This document shows positions 51,814 to 61,717 of a DNA stretch of 61,717 bases, in pieces; positions within the stretch are counted from its first letter, which is position 1; each line of letters begins with the position of its first letter. The stretch covers positions 1 through 61,717 of the forward strand of contig JAISXG010000040.1 of NCBI GenBank assembly GCA_031270605.1, read 5' to 3'. A program made the position numbers and the translations under genes. Below the pieces are notes generated by a model. It saw only the letters and a program-made list of their open reading frames with translations. It was not told the DNA's origin and ran no database searches. Origin of the DNA: Oscillospiraceae bacterium (lineage in GTDB: Bacteria > Bacillota > Clostridia > Oscillospirales > Acutalibacteraceae).

Positions 51814-52566
51814 ATGGATGCGGAAAAAAAGCAAAAAAATACGGGTGACCACGCGGGCCACCGCGAACGTATGCGCCACCGCTTTATGGCGGAGGGGCTT
51901 TCTGCGTTTCAGCCGCACAACGTGCTTGAAATGCTGCTGTTTTTTTCTGTGCCGCGGGCAGACACAAACGAAATTGCCCACCGGCTGCTGCGCGAGTTCG
52001 GTTCGCTTTCGGGCGTGTTTGACGCGCCGCTTGAGTCGCTGAAAAAAGTGGAGGGCATCGGCGAGCATTCGGCAATCCTCATAAAAATGATTCCCGAGCT
52101 TTGCAGGCGCTATCTGGATGACTATTCTGCGGCTGTGAAAACCATCGGCAGCTCGGAAGAGGCGGCGGATTATCTCATTCCAAAATTCATCGGCTATACC
52201 TCTGAAATTTTTTACATGCTGTGCCTTGACAATAAAGGCAACATCAAAAAATGCAGCCTGATTTCTGAGGGAGGCTTTAATTATACGGACGCGAATACCA
52301 GAAAAATCATGGAGGAGGTCATCAGCACGAACGCGACCTCTGTGATCCTTGCCCACAACCACCCCCATGGCGTGGCGGTGCCCTCAAAGGCCGACGGCGC
52401 GGTGACAAAGCAGGTTTCGGAGTTGCTGGCGGGCATTGACGTGCGGCTGGTTGACCATATCATTGTTTCGGGCGAAGAGGCCTTTGCAATGGCCCGCAAC
52501 CCGAAATATGCCGCGTGTTTTTCGTCTTACCGGATCATCAAAAAGGTTTCAGACAATGATTTTTAA
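51814..52566 (+). CDS. radC: RadC-family JAB/MPN-domain protein
   Basis: The 250-residue protein has an N-terminal helix-hairpin-helix-like part ([18 protein letters not shown]). A JAMM metalloprotease-type motif follows ([17 protein letters not shown]-x-H-P with S-x-x-D) and then [14 protein letters not shown]. RadC proteins are probably not primary repair proteins and their substrate is unknown. AAGGAAAGG precedes the ATG. It starts a radC-uvrB-uvrA run with gaps of 53 and 77 nt. Confidence 0.92.
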   Translation: MDAEKKQKNTGDHAGHRERMRHRFMAEGLSAFQPHNVLEMLLFFSVPRADTNEIAHRLLREFGSLSGVFDAPLESLKKVEGIGEHSAILIKMIPELCRRYLDDYSAAVKTIGSSEEAADYLIPKFIGYTSEIFYMLCLDNKGNIKKCSLISEGGFNYTDANTRKIMEEVISTNATSVILAHNHPHGVAVPSKADGAVTKQVSELLAGIDVRLVDHIIVSGEEAFAMARNPKYAACFSSYRIIKKVSDNDF

Positions 52567-52619
52567 TGGGTGTGCAGTCCATACTAAAAGGGAACAACGC
52601 AGGGCTGAAGGAGAAGACA

Positions 52620-54587
52620 ATGGACAAGTTTGTTTTAAAATCAAGTTATGAGCCCACGGGCGACCAGCCGCAGGCGATTGAGGCGCTTGTGGACGGGCTT
52701 CAAAGCGGCTTTCGCGAGCAGACGCTTTTGGGCGTGACGGGTTCCGGCAAGACCTTCACCATGGCAAACGTAATTGCGCGCCTGAACCGCCCCACATTGA
52801 TTCTGGCACACAACAAAACTCTTGCCGCGCAGCTTTGTTCGGAGTTCCGCGAGTTTTTTCCCAACAATGCGGTGGAATACTTTGTTTCCTATTATGACTA
52901 TTATCAGCCCGAGGCCTATGTGCCGACGACTGACACCTATATTGAAAAAGAATCTCAAATCAACGAAGAGATCGACCGCCTGCGCCACTCGGCGACCTGT
53001 TCGCTTTCAGAGCGGCGGGATGTGATTATTGTGGCGAGCGTTTCGTGCATCTATACCCTCGGCGACCCGATCGATTACCGCGAAATGGTCATCTCCCTGC
53101 GCACGGGCATGCAAAAAAAGCGTGACGACCTCATAAAAAAGCTGATTGCGATTCAATATGAGCGCAATGATATTAATTTCATCCGAAACAAGTTCCGCGT
53201 GCGGGGCGATGTTGTGGAGGTTTTTCCGGTGTATTCGGGGGGAGGCGCCTTTCGCATTGAGTTTTTCGGTGATGAAATTGAGCGGATTTGCGAAATCAAT
53301 CCTTTAACGGGCGAGGTGCAGAACACCGTTTCACATGTGGCAATCTACCCCGCATCCCATTATGTTGTTTCAAAAGAAAAAATGGAAGAGGCTATTTCTG
53401 ACATTTACACCGAAATGGAGGAGCGCGTGGCCGAATTTGAGCGGCAGGGCAAGCTGATTGAGGCGCAAAGAATTCGCCAGCGCACCGAATATGACATGGA
53501 GATGCTGCGTGAGACGGGCTTCTGCAGCGGCATTGAAAACTATTCGCGCGTGCTGTCGGGCAGGCCGCCGGGGGCGTCGCCCTTCACGCTGCTTGATTAT
53601 TTCCCCGACGACTTTCTTTTGTTTGTAGACGAGTCGCATGTGACGCTGCCGCAGGTGCGCGGCATGCACGGCGGCGACCGCTCAAGAAAGGACAACCTTG
53701 TTTCTTTCGGCTTCCGCCTGCCATCGGCCTATGACAACCGCCCGCTGATGTTTGACGAGTTTTATGAAAAGGTGGGCCAGCGGGTGTTTGTGAGCGCCAC
53801 GCCCGGCGCGTTTGAGCGTGAGGTAAGCGCGCGGATCGCCGAGCAGCTGATTCGCCCCACCGGGCTGATTGACCCCTCTGTGAGCGTGCGGCCCGTCGAC
53901 GGGCAGATCGACGACCTCATCAGTGAAATCGGGCTGCGCACACAGCGCAGTGAGCGTGTGCTGGTGACGACGCTCACACGCGATATGGCGGAGAAACTGA
54001 CGGAATATCTTGAGGATTTCGGCATTCGCGTGCGCTATATGCATTTCGGAATCGACACCATCGAACGCATGGAAATCATCCGCGATTTGCGCCTTGGGGA
54101 GTTTGACGTGCTGGTGGGCATCAACCTGCTGCGCGAGGGCTTGGATTTGCCCGAGGTTTCGCTCGTGGTGATTTTGGACGCGGACAAGGAGGGCTTTTTG
54201 CGCTCCGAAACCTCGCTGGTGCAAACCATCGGCCGTGCCGCGCGAAACGACCACGGCGAGGTGATCATGTATGCCGACACCGTCACCCCATCGATGGAAA
54301 ACGCCCTGCGCGAAACGAACCGCCGCCGCGAAAAGCAAATGGCCTATAACGATGCGCACGGCATCGTGCCGAAGACCATCATCAAAGAGGTGCGGGATAT
54401 TATTGAAATCTCTTCAAAAGATGAGGTGGAGGGCACCATTTCCAAAAAGCTCACGAAAAAAGAGCGTGAGGAGCTGATTGTGAAGCTCACGGCGGAAATG
54501 AAAGCCGCCGCGAAAATCCTTGAGTTTGAGCACGCGGCTTATCTGCGTGACAGAATCGAGAAACTGCGGCAGGGCAAAAACGCCTAA
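52620..54587 (+). CDS. uvrB: Excinuclease ABC subunit B
   Basis: The protein has 655 residues from [20 protein letters not shown], with GAAGGAGA upstream of the ATG at 52620. Walker [13 protein letters not shown] and the damage-wedging beta-hairpin [12 protein letters not shown] are present. The VFVSATPG and IGRAARN helicase motifs and a C-terminal UVR motif ([24 protein letters not shown]) that binds UvrC complete the protein. It loads at lesions with UvrA. uvrC is not in the window. Confidence 0.98.
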   Translation: MDKFVLKSSYEPTGDQPQAIEALVDGLQSGFREQTLLGVTGSGKTFTMANVIARLNRPTLILAHNKTLAAQLCSEFREFFPNNAVEYFVSYYDYYQPEAYVPTTDTYIEKESQINEEIDRLRHSATCSLSERRDVIIVASVSCIYTLGDPIDYREMVISLRTGMQKKRDDLIKKLIAIQYERNDINFIRNKFRVRGDVVEVFPVYSGGGAFRIEFFGDEIERICEINPLTGEVQNTVSHVAIYPASHYVVSKEKMEEAISDIYTEMEERVAEFERQGKLIEAQRIRQRTEYDMEMLRETGFCSGIENYSRVLSGRPPGASPFTLLDYFPDDFLLFVDESHVTLPQVRGMHGGDRSRKDNLVSFGFRLPSAYDNRPLMFDEFYEKVGQRVFVSATPGAFEREVSARIAEQLIRPTGLIDPSVSVRPVDGQIDDLISEIGLRTQRSERVLVTTLTRDMAEKLTEYLEDFGIRVRYMHFGIDTIERMEIIRDLRLGEFDVLVGINLLREGLDLPEVSLVVILDADKEGFLRSETSLVQTIGRAARNDHGEVIMYADTVTPSMENALRETNRRREKQMAYNDAHGIVPKTIIKEVRDIIEISSKDEVEGTISKKLTKKEREELIVKLTAEMKAAAKILEFEHAAYLRDRIEKLRQGKNA

Positions 54588-54664
54588 ACGGATATTTATG
54601 GAATCAAACAGGCTGAAAACACGGCTTGTTTCGCGGCGTGGCTGCGATATTTGGGAGGATACTT

Positions 54665-57493
54665 GTGCAAAAAAATCTGATTGTGAAGGGTGCCAGAGAG
54701 CACAATTTAAAAAATGTAAACATTGAAATTCCGCGCGACAAGCTTGTGGTGTTCACGGGTCTTTCAGGCTCGGGTAAATCCTCGCTCGCCTTTGACACGA
54801 TTTATGCCGAGGGGCAGCGGCGCTATGTGGAGTCGCTTTCTTCTTATGCGCGGCAGTTTCTGGGGCAGATGGAAAAGCCGGATGTGGACTATATTGAAGG
54901 GCTGTCGCCCGCGATTTCAATCGACCAGAAAACAACCTCCAAAAACCCGCGTTCCACGGTGGGCACGGTGACGGAAATTTATGACTACCTGCGCCTGCTG
55001 TATGCGCGCGTGGGCATTCCGCACTGCCCCGAGTGCGGCAAAGAGATCCGCCAGCAGACGGTCGACCAAATGGTGGACAAAATTCTTGAGCTGCCCGAGG
55101 GCAGCCGCATTCAGGTGATGGCGCCCGTTGTGAAGGGGCGCAAGGGCGAGCATGTGAAGGAACTGGACTCCGCGCGCAAGTCCGGCTTTGTGCGCGTGCG
55201 GGTAGACGGCAGCGTCTATGACCTTTCAGAAGGGATTTATCTTGACAAAAATAAAAAACATACCATCGAAATTATTGTGGACAGGCTTGTTGTGAACGCT
55301 GAAATCAGAAGCCGCCTTGCCGACTCTTTGGAAATCTCCCTGAAGCTTGCGGGCGGTATTGCCCTTGTCGCGGTGGTGGACGGTGAGGAGATGCTCTTTT
55401 CACAGAACTATGCCTGCCCCGAGCACGGCTTTTCGATGGAGGAGCTCACGCCGCGCATGTTTTCGTTCAACAGCCCCCATGGCGCCTGCCCCACCTGCTC
55501 GGGCCTGAGCTTTTTTATGAAAGTGGACCCGGATCTTGTGATTCCCAACCAAAACCTTTCGATTTTGGAGGGGGCCATCCGCGCGAGCGGCTGGACGGTG
55601 ACTGAAAACGGCACCATTGCCCGCATGTATTATGAGGGGCTTGCCAAACACTACGGCTTTTCGCTGACGGAGCCTGTGAAAAAGCTGCCGAAAAAAGCGT
55701 TGGATGTGTTGCTTTATGGCACAAAGGGCGCAAAAATCAAGCTGGAGCGCACCATGGACTACGGGACCGGCAGCTATGTGCATGATTTTGAAGGCGTCGT
55801 GAACAACCTTGAGCGCAGATACAACGAAACCTCCAGCGACTGGATGAAATACGAGATTGAGCAGTTTATGACCGTCTCCCCCTGCCCCGACTGCGGTGGC
55901 GCGCGCCTTAAAAAAGAAGTGCTCGCGGTGACGGTGGGCGATATCAACATCGACCGCTATACCTCCATGTCGATTAAGGACGCGCTGGAATTCACAAACA
56001 GCCTGCGGCTGAGCGAGCGAGACATGCGTATTGCCGACTTGATTTTAAAAGAGATCAAGGCGCGTTTGGGTTTTCTTTCGAGCGTGGGGCTGAATTATCT
56101 GACCCTTGCGCGCTCTTCGGGCACGCTTTCGGGAGGAGAGAGCCAAAGAATCCGCCTTGCGACGCAAATTGGTTCTTCACTGATGGGCGTAATTTATATT
56201 CTTGACGAACCGAGTATCGGCCTGCACCAAAAAGATAATGCGAAGTTGTTAAAGACGCTGAAAAGTCTGCGCGACATCGGCAACACCCTCATCGTCGTGG
56301 AGCACGATGATGACACGATGCGCGCCGCGGATTATATTGTGGACATCGGCCCCGGCGCGGGCATTCACGGCGGCGAGGTGGTGTGCGAGGGCACGCTCAA
56401 AGACATCCTTGCCTGCAAGGAATCTGTCACCGGGCAATATTTGAGCGGCCGTCGCAAAATTCCCGTGCCCGCTGAACGCAGAAAAGGCAACGGCAAATTT
56501 TTGGAGGTTCTGGATGCGCGTGAGAACAACCTGCGGGGGGTGGACGTTCGAATTCCCCTGGGTATGTTCGTGTGCGTGACGGGCGTTTCGGGCTCGGGAA
56601 AATCTTCGCTTGTGAACGAGATTCTTTATAAGCGTCTTGCGACCGAGCTCAACGGCGCAAAAAAAACGTGGGGCAAGCATTCTGAGATGCGCGGCATTGA
56701 GCAGCTTGACAAGGTGATTGACATTGACCAGTCGCCCATCGGGCGCACGCCGCGCTCGAACCCCGCCACTTATACGGGCGTGTTTACGGATATCCGCGAG
56801 CTGTTTGCGCAGACAAGCGACGCGAAAATGCGCGGTTATCTGCCCGGGCGGTTTTCGTTCAATGTGGCAGGCGGGCGATGCGAGGCCTGCCAGGGCGACG
56901 GCATCGTAAAGATTGAAATGCATTTTCTTGCCGATATTTATGTGCCCTGCGAGGTCTGCAAGGGCGCGCGCTACAACCGCGAAACCCTTGAGGTGAAATA
57001 TAAGGGCAAAAATATTTATGAAGTGCTGGAAATGACGGTGGAGGAGGGGCTTGAATTCTTTTCTGCCATGCCCAAAATCAAGCGCAAGCTCCAAACCCTG
57101 TTTGACGTGGGGCTCGGTTACATTAAAATCGGTCAGCCCGCCACAACGCTTTCAGGCGGCGAAGCGCAGCGGGTGAAGCTTTCAACAGAACTCTCAAAGC
57201 GCGCCACGGGCAAGACGATTTATATTCTTGACGAGCCGACGACAGGGCTGCACACGGCGGATGTGCACAAGCTTGTGGAGGTGCTGCAAACCCTTGTGAG
57301 CACCGGCAACAGCGTTGTGGTGATTGAACATAATCTCGATGTGATCAAAACCGCGGACTATATCATTGATTTGGGGCCGGACGGCGGCAATGCGGGCGGC
57401 GAAATCGTTGCCCGGGGCACGCCCGAAGAGGTGGCGCGGGCCAAAGGCAGCTACACAGGCGAATATTTGAAAAAGGTCTTGACAGACAGCTGA
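54665..57493 (+). CDS. uvrA: Excinuclease ABC subunit A
   Basis: The protein has 942 residues from a GTG at 54665, with GGGAGGA 5 bp upstream; this gives the normal UvrA length and N-terminus ([17 protein letters not shown]). There are two ABC ATPase modules: Walker [10 protein letters not shown] and GVSGSGKSS, signatures [12 protein letters not shown] and [12 protein letters not shown]. Zinc sites are CPEHG...GACPTCSG, where the second Cys of the first pair is His (as I recall from other Clostridia), and CEACQGDG...CEVCKGARY. UvrA finds DNA damage as a dimer and recruits UvrB. Confidence 0.98.
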   Translation: MQKNLIVKGAREHNLKNVNIEIPRDKLVVFTGLSGSGKSSLAFDTIYAEGQRRYVESLSSYARQFLGQMEKPDVDYIEGLSPAISIDQKTTSKNPRSTVGTVTEIYDYLRLLYARVGIPHCPECGKEIRQQTVDQMVDKILELPEGSRIQVMAPVVKGRKGEHVKELDSARKSGFVRVRVDGSVYDLSEGIYLDKNKKHTIEIIVDRLVVNAEIRSRLADSLEISLKLAGGIALVAVVDGEEMLFSQNYACPEHGFSMEELTPRMFSFNSPHGACPTCSGLSFFMKVDPDLVIPNQNLSILEGAIRASGWTVTENGTIARMYYEGLAKHYGFSLTEPVKKLPKKALDVLLYGTKGAKIKLERTMDYGTGSYVHDFEGVVNNLERRYNETSSDWMKYEIEQFMTVSPCPDCGGARLKKEVLAVTVGDINIDRYTSMSIKDALEFTNSLRLSERDMRIADLILKEIKARLGFLSSVGLNYLTLARSSGTLSGGESQRIRLATQIGSSLMGVIYILDEPSIGLHQKDNAKLLKTLKSLRDIGNTLIVVEHDDDTMRAADYIVDIGPGAGIHGGEVVCEGTLKDILACKESVTGQYLSGRRKIPVPAERRKGNGKFLEVLDARENNLRGVDVRIPLGMFVCVTGVSGSGKSSLVNEILYKRLATELNGAKKTWGKHSEMRGIEQLDKVIDIDQSPIGRTPRSNPATYTGVFTDIRELFAQTSDAKMRGYLPGRFSFNVAGGRCEACQGDGIVKIEMHFLADIYVPCEVCKGARYNRETLEVKYKGKNIYEVLEMTVEEGLEFFSAMPKIKRKLQTLFDVGLGYIKIGQPATTLSGGEAQRVKLSTELSKRATGKTIYILDEPTTGLHTADVHKLVEVLQTLVSTGNSVVVIEHNLDVIKTADYIIDLGPDGGNAGGEIVARGTPEEVARAKGSYTGEYLKKVLTDS

Positions 57494-57602
57494 TTTCAGG
57501 CTTTAATAAAAGTTATGCATTATGTGAATGTGTCATTTTTAGAGGGATGTCAAAAGTCTGAAAGATAAATATTTTGCATTACAGAGAAAGGGTGGTCAAA
57601 AA

Positions 57603-58673
57603 ATGTCTAAAAAGTTTCGTGTTGCGATCATCGGCTGCGGCACCATCGCGCACAGCGCGCATATCCCGAATTATTTGAAGATTGAGAATGTGGAGATTAC
57701 TTATTTCTGCGACATTATTCCCGAGCGGGCGGACGAGGCTGTGAAAAAATACGGCTGCGGCAAGGCGGTGTATGACTACCGTGAGCTTCTCGGCGCCGAG
57801 GACATCGACGTTGTTTCGGTTTGCACCCACAATGACTATCATCCGGTTGTTTCAATTGACTTCATGCGCGCGGGCAAAGACGTGCTTTGTGAGAAGCCCG
57901 CTGCGAAAACCCTTGCCGAAGTGCTCGACATGCAGAAAACGGCGCGGGAAACCAGGCGCATGCTCAGCATCGGCGTGTGCAACCGTTTCGGCACGGCGGT
58001 GAATAAAATCAAAGATTTGATCGATAACGGCGACCTTGGCGAGGTGTATCATGTTTACACCGCGTTTCGCCGGCAGCGTTCGATTCCCGGCCTCGGTGGC
58101 TGCTTCACCCGCAAGGATAGCGCGGGCGGCGGCGTGCTGATTGACACGGGCGTGCATTACCTTGACCTGATTCTCTATTGTTTGGGTGAGCCGAAGCTGC
58201 TTTCGGCCTCGGGCAAAGCTTATAATAAAATCGGGTGGGACATCCAAAACTATGTCTATTCCGGCGGTATGTGGGCCGAGCACACGGCTGATTTTGAAAA
58301 CGGTGTGTTTGATGTGGACGACGCGGTAACAGGTCTGATCCGGACGGAAGGCGCAACCATTTCTTTTAACGGCGCATGGGCGCAGAATATTGCCGAGAGT
58401 GAGAATTATATTGATTTTCTTGGAACAAAAGCCGGTGTTCGCCTGGCCTATTGCGGCAATTTTAAATTCTATCACATTAAAAACGGCATGCTGATGACCA
58501 GTGAACCGGCCTATAACACCAAGGATTTTTATGAGGAAGAGATTCGATCTTTCCTTGAGAGCACGGTTACAAGAGAGCCGAACCGCGCTTCGATTGACCA
58601 TTTTGTGCCCACCGCAAAGATTTTGCAGGGCATTTATGATTCGTCTGACCAGAACAGGGAAGTGACGCTTTAA
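57603..58673 (+). CDS. Gfo/Idh/MocA family oxidoreductase
   Basis: The 356-residue protein has a Rossmann fold IIGCGTIAHSAHIPNYLKI, the signature GKDVLCEKPAAKTLAEVLDM with EKP lysine, and GGGVLIDTGVHYLDLILYCLG with the catalytic Asp...His. It is a dehydrogenase for a sugar or cyclitol. AAAGGGTGG precedes the ATG. It is only distantly similar to the oxidoreductase at 24086. It starts 110 bp after uvrA and probably has its own promoter. Confidence 0.92.
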   Translation: MSKKFRVAIIGCGTIAHSAHIPNYLKIENVEITYFCDIIPERADEAVKKYGCGKAVYDYRELLGAEDIDVVSVCTHNDYHPVVSIDFMRAGKDVLCEKPAAKTLAEVLDMQKTARETRRMLSIGVCNRFGTAVNKIKDLIDNGDLGEVYHVYTAFRRQRSIPGLGGCFTRKDSAGGGVLIDTGVHYLDLILYCLGEPKLLSASGKAYNKIGWDIQNYVYSGGMWAEHTADFENGVFDVDDAVTGLIRTEGATISFNGAWAQNIAESENYIDFLGTKAGVRLAYCGNFKFYHIKNGMLMTSEPAYNTKDFYEEEIRSFLESTVTREPNRASIDHFVPTAKILQGIYDSSDQNREVTL

Positions 58674-58683
58674 ACGACAAACA

Positions 58684-58719
58684 AGGCTGCTGCGCTGAGG
58701 TTTTCAGCTGCAGCAGCCT
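58684..58719 (+). terminator. Hairpin after the oxidoreductase gene
   Basis: AGGCTGCTGC (58684-58693) pairs perfectly with GCAGCAGCCT (58710-58719). There is no T run, so it may be a weak or factor-aided terminator, or an mRNA 3' stabiliser. Confidence 0.45.
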
Positions 58720-58769
58720 GATTGATAATGAAGGTTTTGATTTTTACAAGAGAAAGGATAGCGATAATA

Positions 58770-59231
58770 ATGAACACCGTTTTGTTCACCGCGGCGCCCT
58801 TTGGCAAGATTGGCATTGTTTCAAACGGCGAGGCAATCACAAGGGTCTTGTTTTCTGCCGCGGCTTTGCCTGAAAACTGCCTGCTCGGCAAAAAAAATGC
58901 CCTGCTGCTGGATGCCGAGGCCCAGTTGCAGGAATATTTTCACGGTGAGCGCAAGCGGTTTTCTGTACCGCTGTTTTATGAAGGCACCGATTTTCAGCAG
59001 GTTGTCTGGTCGGCCCTGCGAAACATCCCCTATGGCACGACCTGCTCTTATTCTGACCTGGCCAAAGCAATCGGCAACGAAAAAGCTATGCGTGCGGTCG
59101 GTTTGGCGAATAACAAAAATCCGCTGCCGATTTTCATTCCCTGCCATCGTGTGATTGGTAAAAACGGCAGCCTGACAGGCTATGCGGGCGGTCTGGATGT
59201 TAAAAAATATTTGCTGAACATAGAAAAATGA
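58770..59231 (+). CDS. ogt: Methylated-DNA-protein cysteine methyltransferase
   Basis: The protein has 153 residues. The acceptor motif IPCHRVIG contains the alkyl-accepting Cys, preceded by the helix-turn-helix YGTTCSYSDLAKAIGNEKAMRAVG with the Arg finger. The N-terminal domain is short, as in Ogt-type enzymes. It removes O6-alkyl groups from guanine in a suicide reaction. GAAAGGA precedes the ATG at 58770; the longer frame from 58722 has no site. It lies downstream of uvrBA with one gene between. Confidence 0.92.
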   Translation: MNTVLFTAAPFGKIGIVSNGEAITRVLFSAAALPENCLLGKKNALLLDAEAQLQEYFHGERKRFSVPLFYEGTDFQQVVWSALRNIPYGTTCSYSDLAKAIGNEKAMRAVGLANNKNPLPIFIPCHRVIGKNGSLTGYAGGLDVKKYLLNIEK

Positions 59232-59411
59232 AAAGGATAATAATAACAATTATTGAAATATATTCAAAAAATGTATAAAAAAGGAAATTGTTATATAAAA
59301 CAAGAAAATTCGATTTATACATCCCGGTTTTGTCTTTTCCTGTGAAATGACAAAATTTTATTGCACCGAAACGTGAAATCAAATTCAAGAATTATTTATA
59401 TGAGCTTTTTT

Positions 59412-59795
59412 TCAGTTGTCTTCTTCCTGGCTTATCTTTTTTAACGCGTTTATAGCGGCGTCCTTGTCGCGAATCACCCTGAACAGAATCAAAATATCCT
59501 GCTCAATTTTACTGATGGATGATAAAAAGTCATCATCCGCTTTATTTTGTTTGGTTTCTTCATAAAAATGGGATTCATCCTCAAGCACGTTATCATGGAT
59601 TTTGGCATTGCCGAGAATGCAGTCAATGGGAACGTCATAAATGCGTGAAAGCTTGGAAAGAATGCCGACGTTGGGAAGATGCTTTCCGTTTTCATAATAC
59701 GCATAGGTTGACCGTTCAATATTTAAAGCGTCGGCGACTTGCTGCTGTGTTAATTTGTTTGCTTTTCGGTAATCCTTTAATTTTTTCTTTATCAC
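59412..59795 (-). CDS. XRE-family transcriptional regulator
   Basis: The 127-residue protein starts at a GTG. Residues 4-60 form a lambda-repressor-type helix-turn-helix (LKDYRKANKLTQQQVADALNIERSTYAYYENGKHLP). The C-terminal 60 residues (YEETKQNKADDDFLSSISKIEQDILILFRVI) are helical, probably for dimerisation. Targets are unknown. It is the downstream member of a pair of XRE genes on the same strand, separated by hairpins. Confidence 0.88.
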   Translation of the reverse strand: MIKKKLKDYRKANKLTQQQVADALNIERSTYAYYENGKHLPNVGILSKLSRIYDVPIDCILGNAKIHDNVLEDESHFYEETKQNKADDDFLSSISKIEQDILILFRVIRDKDAAINALKKISQEEDN

Positions 59796-59829
59796 GTTAA
59801 CTGCTCACCCTCTTTCCTCTGTAAATCTC

Positions 59830-59868
59830 AAAATAAAGGCCTCGCCTGTAAAGCGAGACCGTTATTTT
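59830..59868. terminator. Bidirectional terminator-like hairpin
   Basis: AAAATAAAGGCCTCGC (59830-59845) and GCGAGACCGTTATTTT (59853-59868) pair with few mismatches. The flanks are A-rich and T-rich. Confidence 0.6.
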
Positions 59869-59885
59869 CAGGAAAACTGCCGCCC

Positions 59886-59940
59886 AAAGAAGACAATAGC
59901 TCTTTGGAAAGTATAATTCTCCAGAAGGATTGTCTTCTTT
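59886..59940. terminator. Inverted repeat between the two XRE genes
   Basis: AAAGAAGACAAT (59886-59897) is a perfect inverted copy of ATTGTCTTCTTT (59929-59940), 31 bases apart. It follows the stop of the upstream XRE gene and may be a terminator or an operator for the downstream one. Confidence 0.45.
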
Positions 59941-59980
59941 AGAGGCTGTTTTTCATTGGACTTTCTGTTTTTCAAAGGGA

Positions 59981-60229
59981 TTAGTCTTCTTTGCCAACAA
60001 GCCAATTGATGGAAACGCCCAGAGTTTCGGCAATTGCTACAAGCTCATAATCCATGACGCTGCGAAGCTGGCCTTCTAATTTTGAAAGGCCGGAAGCGTT
60101 GAGATCAATGCCTTTTACCTGAAGCTGGGTCAGAAGATCCTTTTGCTTCATGCCAATCGCTTTTCTTCTTTGTTCGACTTTTGCACCGACAATATTTCTG
60201 GTGCCGAGTGCTTGTTTTCTTATTCTCAT
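59981..60229 (-). CDS. Small XRE-family regulator
   Basis: The 82-residue protein is essentially one helix-turn-helix domain (VEQRRKAIGMKQKDLLTQLQ, LNASGLSKLEGQLRSVMDYE, LGVSINWLVGKED). GGGAGGAATAATAG precedes the ATG. Two inverted CAATTNCAA-type sites lie 48-99 bp upstream (60277-60328), suggesting autorepression. Confidence 0.85.
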   Translation of the reverse strand: MRIRKQALGTRNIVGAKVEQRRKAIGMKQKDLLTQLQVKGIDLNASGLSKLEGQLRSVMDYELVAIAETLGVSINWLVGKED

Positions 60230-60750
60230 CTATTATTCCTCCCAATAAATAAATGTTGGCTACATAATAGCATATTGGAAATACAATTGCAATAGATTTT
60301 TTTAAACAAATTTGTTGTAATTGTTTCCAGCCTGATAAAACCCCCAATATTACGTTGTTTATGCAACACAATATGCTGTTTTGATAAGATTATTTGTTTA
60401 AAATATATAAATAATTCTTGATATTAATATGAAATTTCAGCTTTTTGATGTGTGAAAAAAGGGGATAAGGCATCGAATTTTTCTTGTTTTTTCTGTTTAA
60501 AGCTTGTTATCTCGGTTTTTCTCGATACTTTCACCTCTTTTTCAAAGACGGTATTATAAAATGAGCAGATAGCAGGAAATGCTTTTAAAAATGAGGATTC
60601 TTTGTTTTTATTACAACGTTTTTAAAATGGTGATGTTTTCATCAGGTGGAAAATAATATTCTTTTATACTGATAAAACAATACGAAAAAGTAAAAATGAA
60701 GAGCATGTGGTTCTTTTTTGAACCAATATCACTTGAAAGGAGAGATTTAT
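60230..60750. other. Divergent intergenic region with operator-like repeats
   Basis: 521 AT-rich bp without a credible gene. GGAAATACAATTGCAA (60277-60292) and TTGTAATTGTTTCC (60315-60328) form an interrupted inverted repeat near the small XRE gene. Both halves contain CAATT. The rest holds the upstream region of pncB, where no clear -35/-10 pair was found. Confidence 0.45.
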
Positions 60751-61717
60751 TTGAACATGAATCATGAAAAGAGAAGCCGTCTTGCGTTGATGGACTTCTA
60801 TGAGCTTTCTTTGGCGAACGCTTTTTTTTCAGAAGAAATTGACGATACTGCCGCATGGTTTGACATTTTTTTTCGTCCCTCGGCTGACGTCACGGGGTTT
60901 TGCATTATGGCGGGGCTGGAGCAGGCGGTGGACTATATTGAATCGCTGCGGTTTTCACAGGAGGACATTGCTTTTCTGCGTGGGCAGGGAATGGCTGAGC
61001 CGTTTCTTGCCTATTTGAAGGATTTCCATTTTGCGTGCGACATTTGGGCTGTGCCGGAAGGCACGCCTGTTTTTCCCGGCGAGCCGATTGTGAAGGTGCA
61101 CGGGCCGATGATCCAGGCGCAGCTGATCGAGGCGATTCTGCTGCTGTCCGTCAACCATCAGACGCAAATCGCCACAAAGGCAAACCGTATTGTGCGCGCG
61201 GCGCAGGGGCGCGGCGTTGTGGAATTTGGCGCGCGCAAGGCCCAGGGGGTGGATTCCGCCGTGTTTGGCGCGCGGGCGGCATATATCGGCGGTTGCATTG
61301 CCACCACCTGCGCGGCGGCGGCGAAGGACTATGCCATTGAGCCGTTTTCTGCGATGAGCCACAGCTGGATTCTTTCGTTTGATTCAGAGGAGCAGGCATT
61401 TCGTGCCTATGCGAGGCAATACCCCGACAACTGCATTCTGCTCATCGACACCTATGACACCATGCATTCGGGGCTGCCGGCTGCCATCAAGGCGTTTCGT
61501 GAGGAAATTCTGCCACGGGGCTTTCGCCCGCGCGGCGTGAGAATCGACAGCGGCGACCTCGCTTATCTTTCAAAGAGAATCCGCCGGGTGCTCAATGAAG
61601 AGGGCTTTCCCGATTGTGATATTATCGCTTCAAACCAGCTGGATGAATTCATTATAAAAGAGATGATTTCAAACGGCGCGAGAATCGATACCTTTCTTGT
61701 GGGCGAAAAGCTGATTT
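60751..61717 (+). CDS. pncB: Nicotinate phosphoribosyltransferase, cut by the window end
   Basis: 322 codons are present and the frame runs off the edge. The TTG at 60751 is chosen because AGGAG lies 8 bp upstream; ATG 60757 is possible. DFYELSLANAFF, FRPSADVTGFCIMAGLEQ, VEFGARKAQGVDSAVFGARAAYIGG and RIDSGDLAYLSKRIRRVL are family signatures, with the active His in SAMSHSWI. The enzyme makes NaMN from nicotinate and PRPP in NAD salvage. Confidence 0.95.
   Translation, partial: MNMNHEKRSRLALMDFYELSLANAFFSEEIDDTAAWFDIFFRPSADVTGFCIMAGLEQAVDYIESLRFSQEDIAFLRGQGMAEPFLAYLKDFHFACDIWAVPEGTPVFPGEPIVKVHGPMIQAQLIEAILLLSVNHQTQIATKANRIVRAAQGRGVVEFGARKAQGVDSAVFGARAAYIGGCIATTCAAAAKDYAIEPFSAMSHSWILSFDSEEQAFRAYARQYPDNCILLIDTYDTMHSGLPAAIKAFREEILPRGFRPRGVRIDSGDLAYLSKRIRRVLNEEGFPDCDIIASNQLDEFIIKEMISNGARIDTFLVGEKLI

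Noticed and set aside
54665-57493. Broken zinc site in UvrA (CPEH instead of CPxC)
   Set aside because: A Cys to His change that can still bind zinc, and I recall it in other Clostridia; the rest of the protein is intact.
60611-60856. 81-codon minus-strand frame overlapping pncB
   Set aside because: It runs through the ribosome binding site and first 100 bp of the clear pncB gene on the other strand, with no start signal of its own.

Overview
The window looks like a chromosomal segment of an anaerobic, low- to mid-GC Gram-positive bacterium of class Clostridia, probably a gut or rumen Oscillospiraceae/Christensenellales-type organism. The grounds are Firmicutes-type genes and orders (obgE-mrnC, rny-ymdB, radC-uvrB-uvrA, Spo0A-type response regulator, GHKL kinase), strong purine-rich ribosome binding sites, frequent TTG/GTG starts, sigma-A promoters, a 2-hydroxyacyl-CoA dehydratase activase system, and giant secreted repeat proteins. 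Nothing can be placed at species level from sequence alone.

Layout. 1-5.4 kb: a very large repetitive exoprotein whose first module is cut off by an in-frame amber codon. 5.6-11.3 kb: a sialidase-like beta-propeller enzyme, hemW, purN, a patatin phospholipase and a GNAT acetyltransferase. 11.4-16 kb: minus-strand housekeeping run obgE-mrnC-yitT-lepA. 16.4-21.7 kb: a small secreted cysteine-rich protein, then a response regulator-kinase-ABC ATPase-permease set of the peptide-sensing/resistance type. 22-29 kb: flavin reductase, an uncharacterised TIM barrel, a lipoprotein, a Gfo/Idh/MocA plus URO-D-like pair, an alpha/beta hydrolase and a peptide-type solute-binding lipoprotein. 28.7-31.7 kb: ymdB, rny and a 57-codon membrane protein, with a related ~127-nt leader in front of both rny and the small gene. 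31.7-35.7 kb: a heterodimeric ABC exporter whose 5' region carries a palindromic mini-element. 36.5-39.5 kb: tRNA-Thr(CGT) followed by an AT-rich, decayed mobile patch (RHH regulator, broken serine recombinase, zinc-ribbon membrane protein) and two abutting palindromic elements. 39.5-43.7 kb: a dehydratase-activase protein pair. 44.1-51.2 kb: the most interesting stretch (below). 51.3-61.7 kb: a candidate non-coding RNA, radC-uvrB-uvrA, an oxidoreductase, ogt, two XRE regulators and the start of nicotinate phosphoribosyltransferase.

The strongest candidate for an undescribed system is 44.1-51.2 kb. A minus-strand 17-residue peptide with an excellent Shine-Dalgarno sits behind three AAACCAAC repeats spaced exactly 10 bp and a perfect hairpin. 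It precedes a GHKL (AgrC-like) sensor kinase. Divergently, four genes encode a nucleotidyltransferase-fold protein, an acyl-carrier-protein-like protein lacking the phosphopantetheine serine, a degenerate AMP-forming ligase and a CYTH-domain protein. A convergent Spo0A-type response regulator closes the set. A peptide-sensing circuit controlling a small modification pathway is an inference; no member has been tested.

Two further non-coding signals stand out. One is a pair of related leaders upstream of rny and of the 57-codon gene (ungapped similarity over ~126 nt, ending at the Shine-Dalgarno). The other is a pair of promoter-proximal hairpin elements at 9.46 kb and 51.31 kb sharing an AATGCTGAYGRGGCT block.
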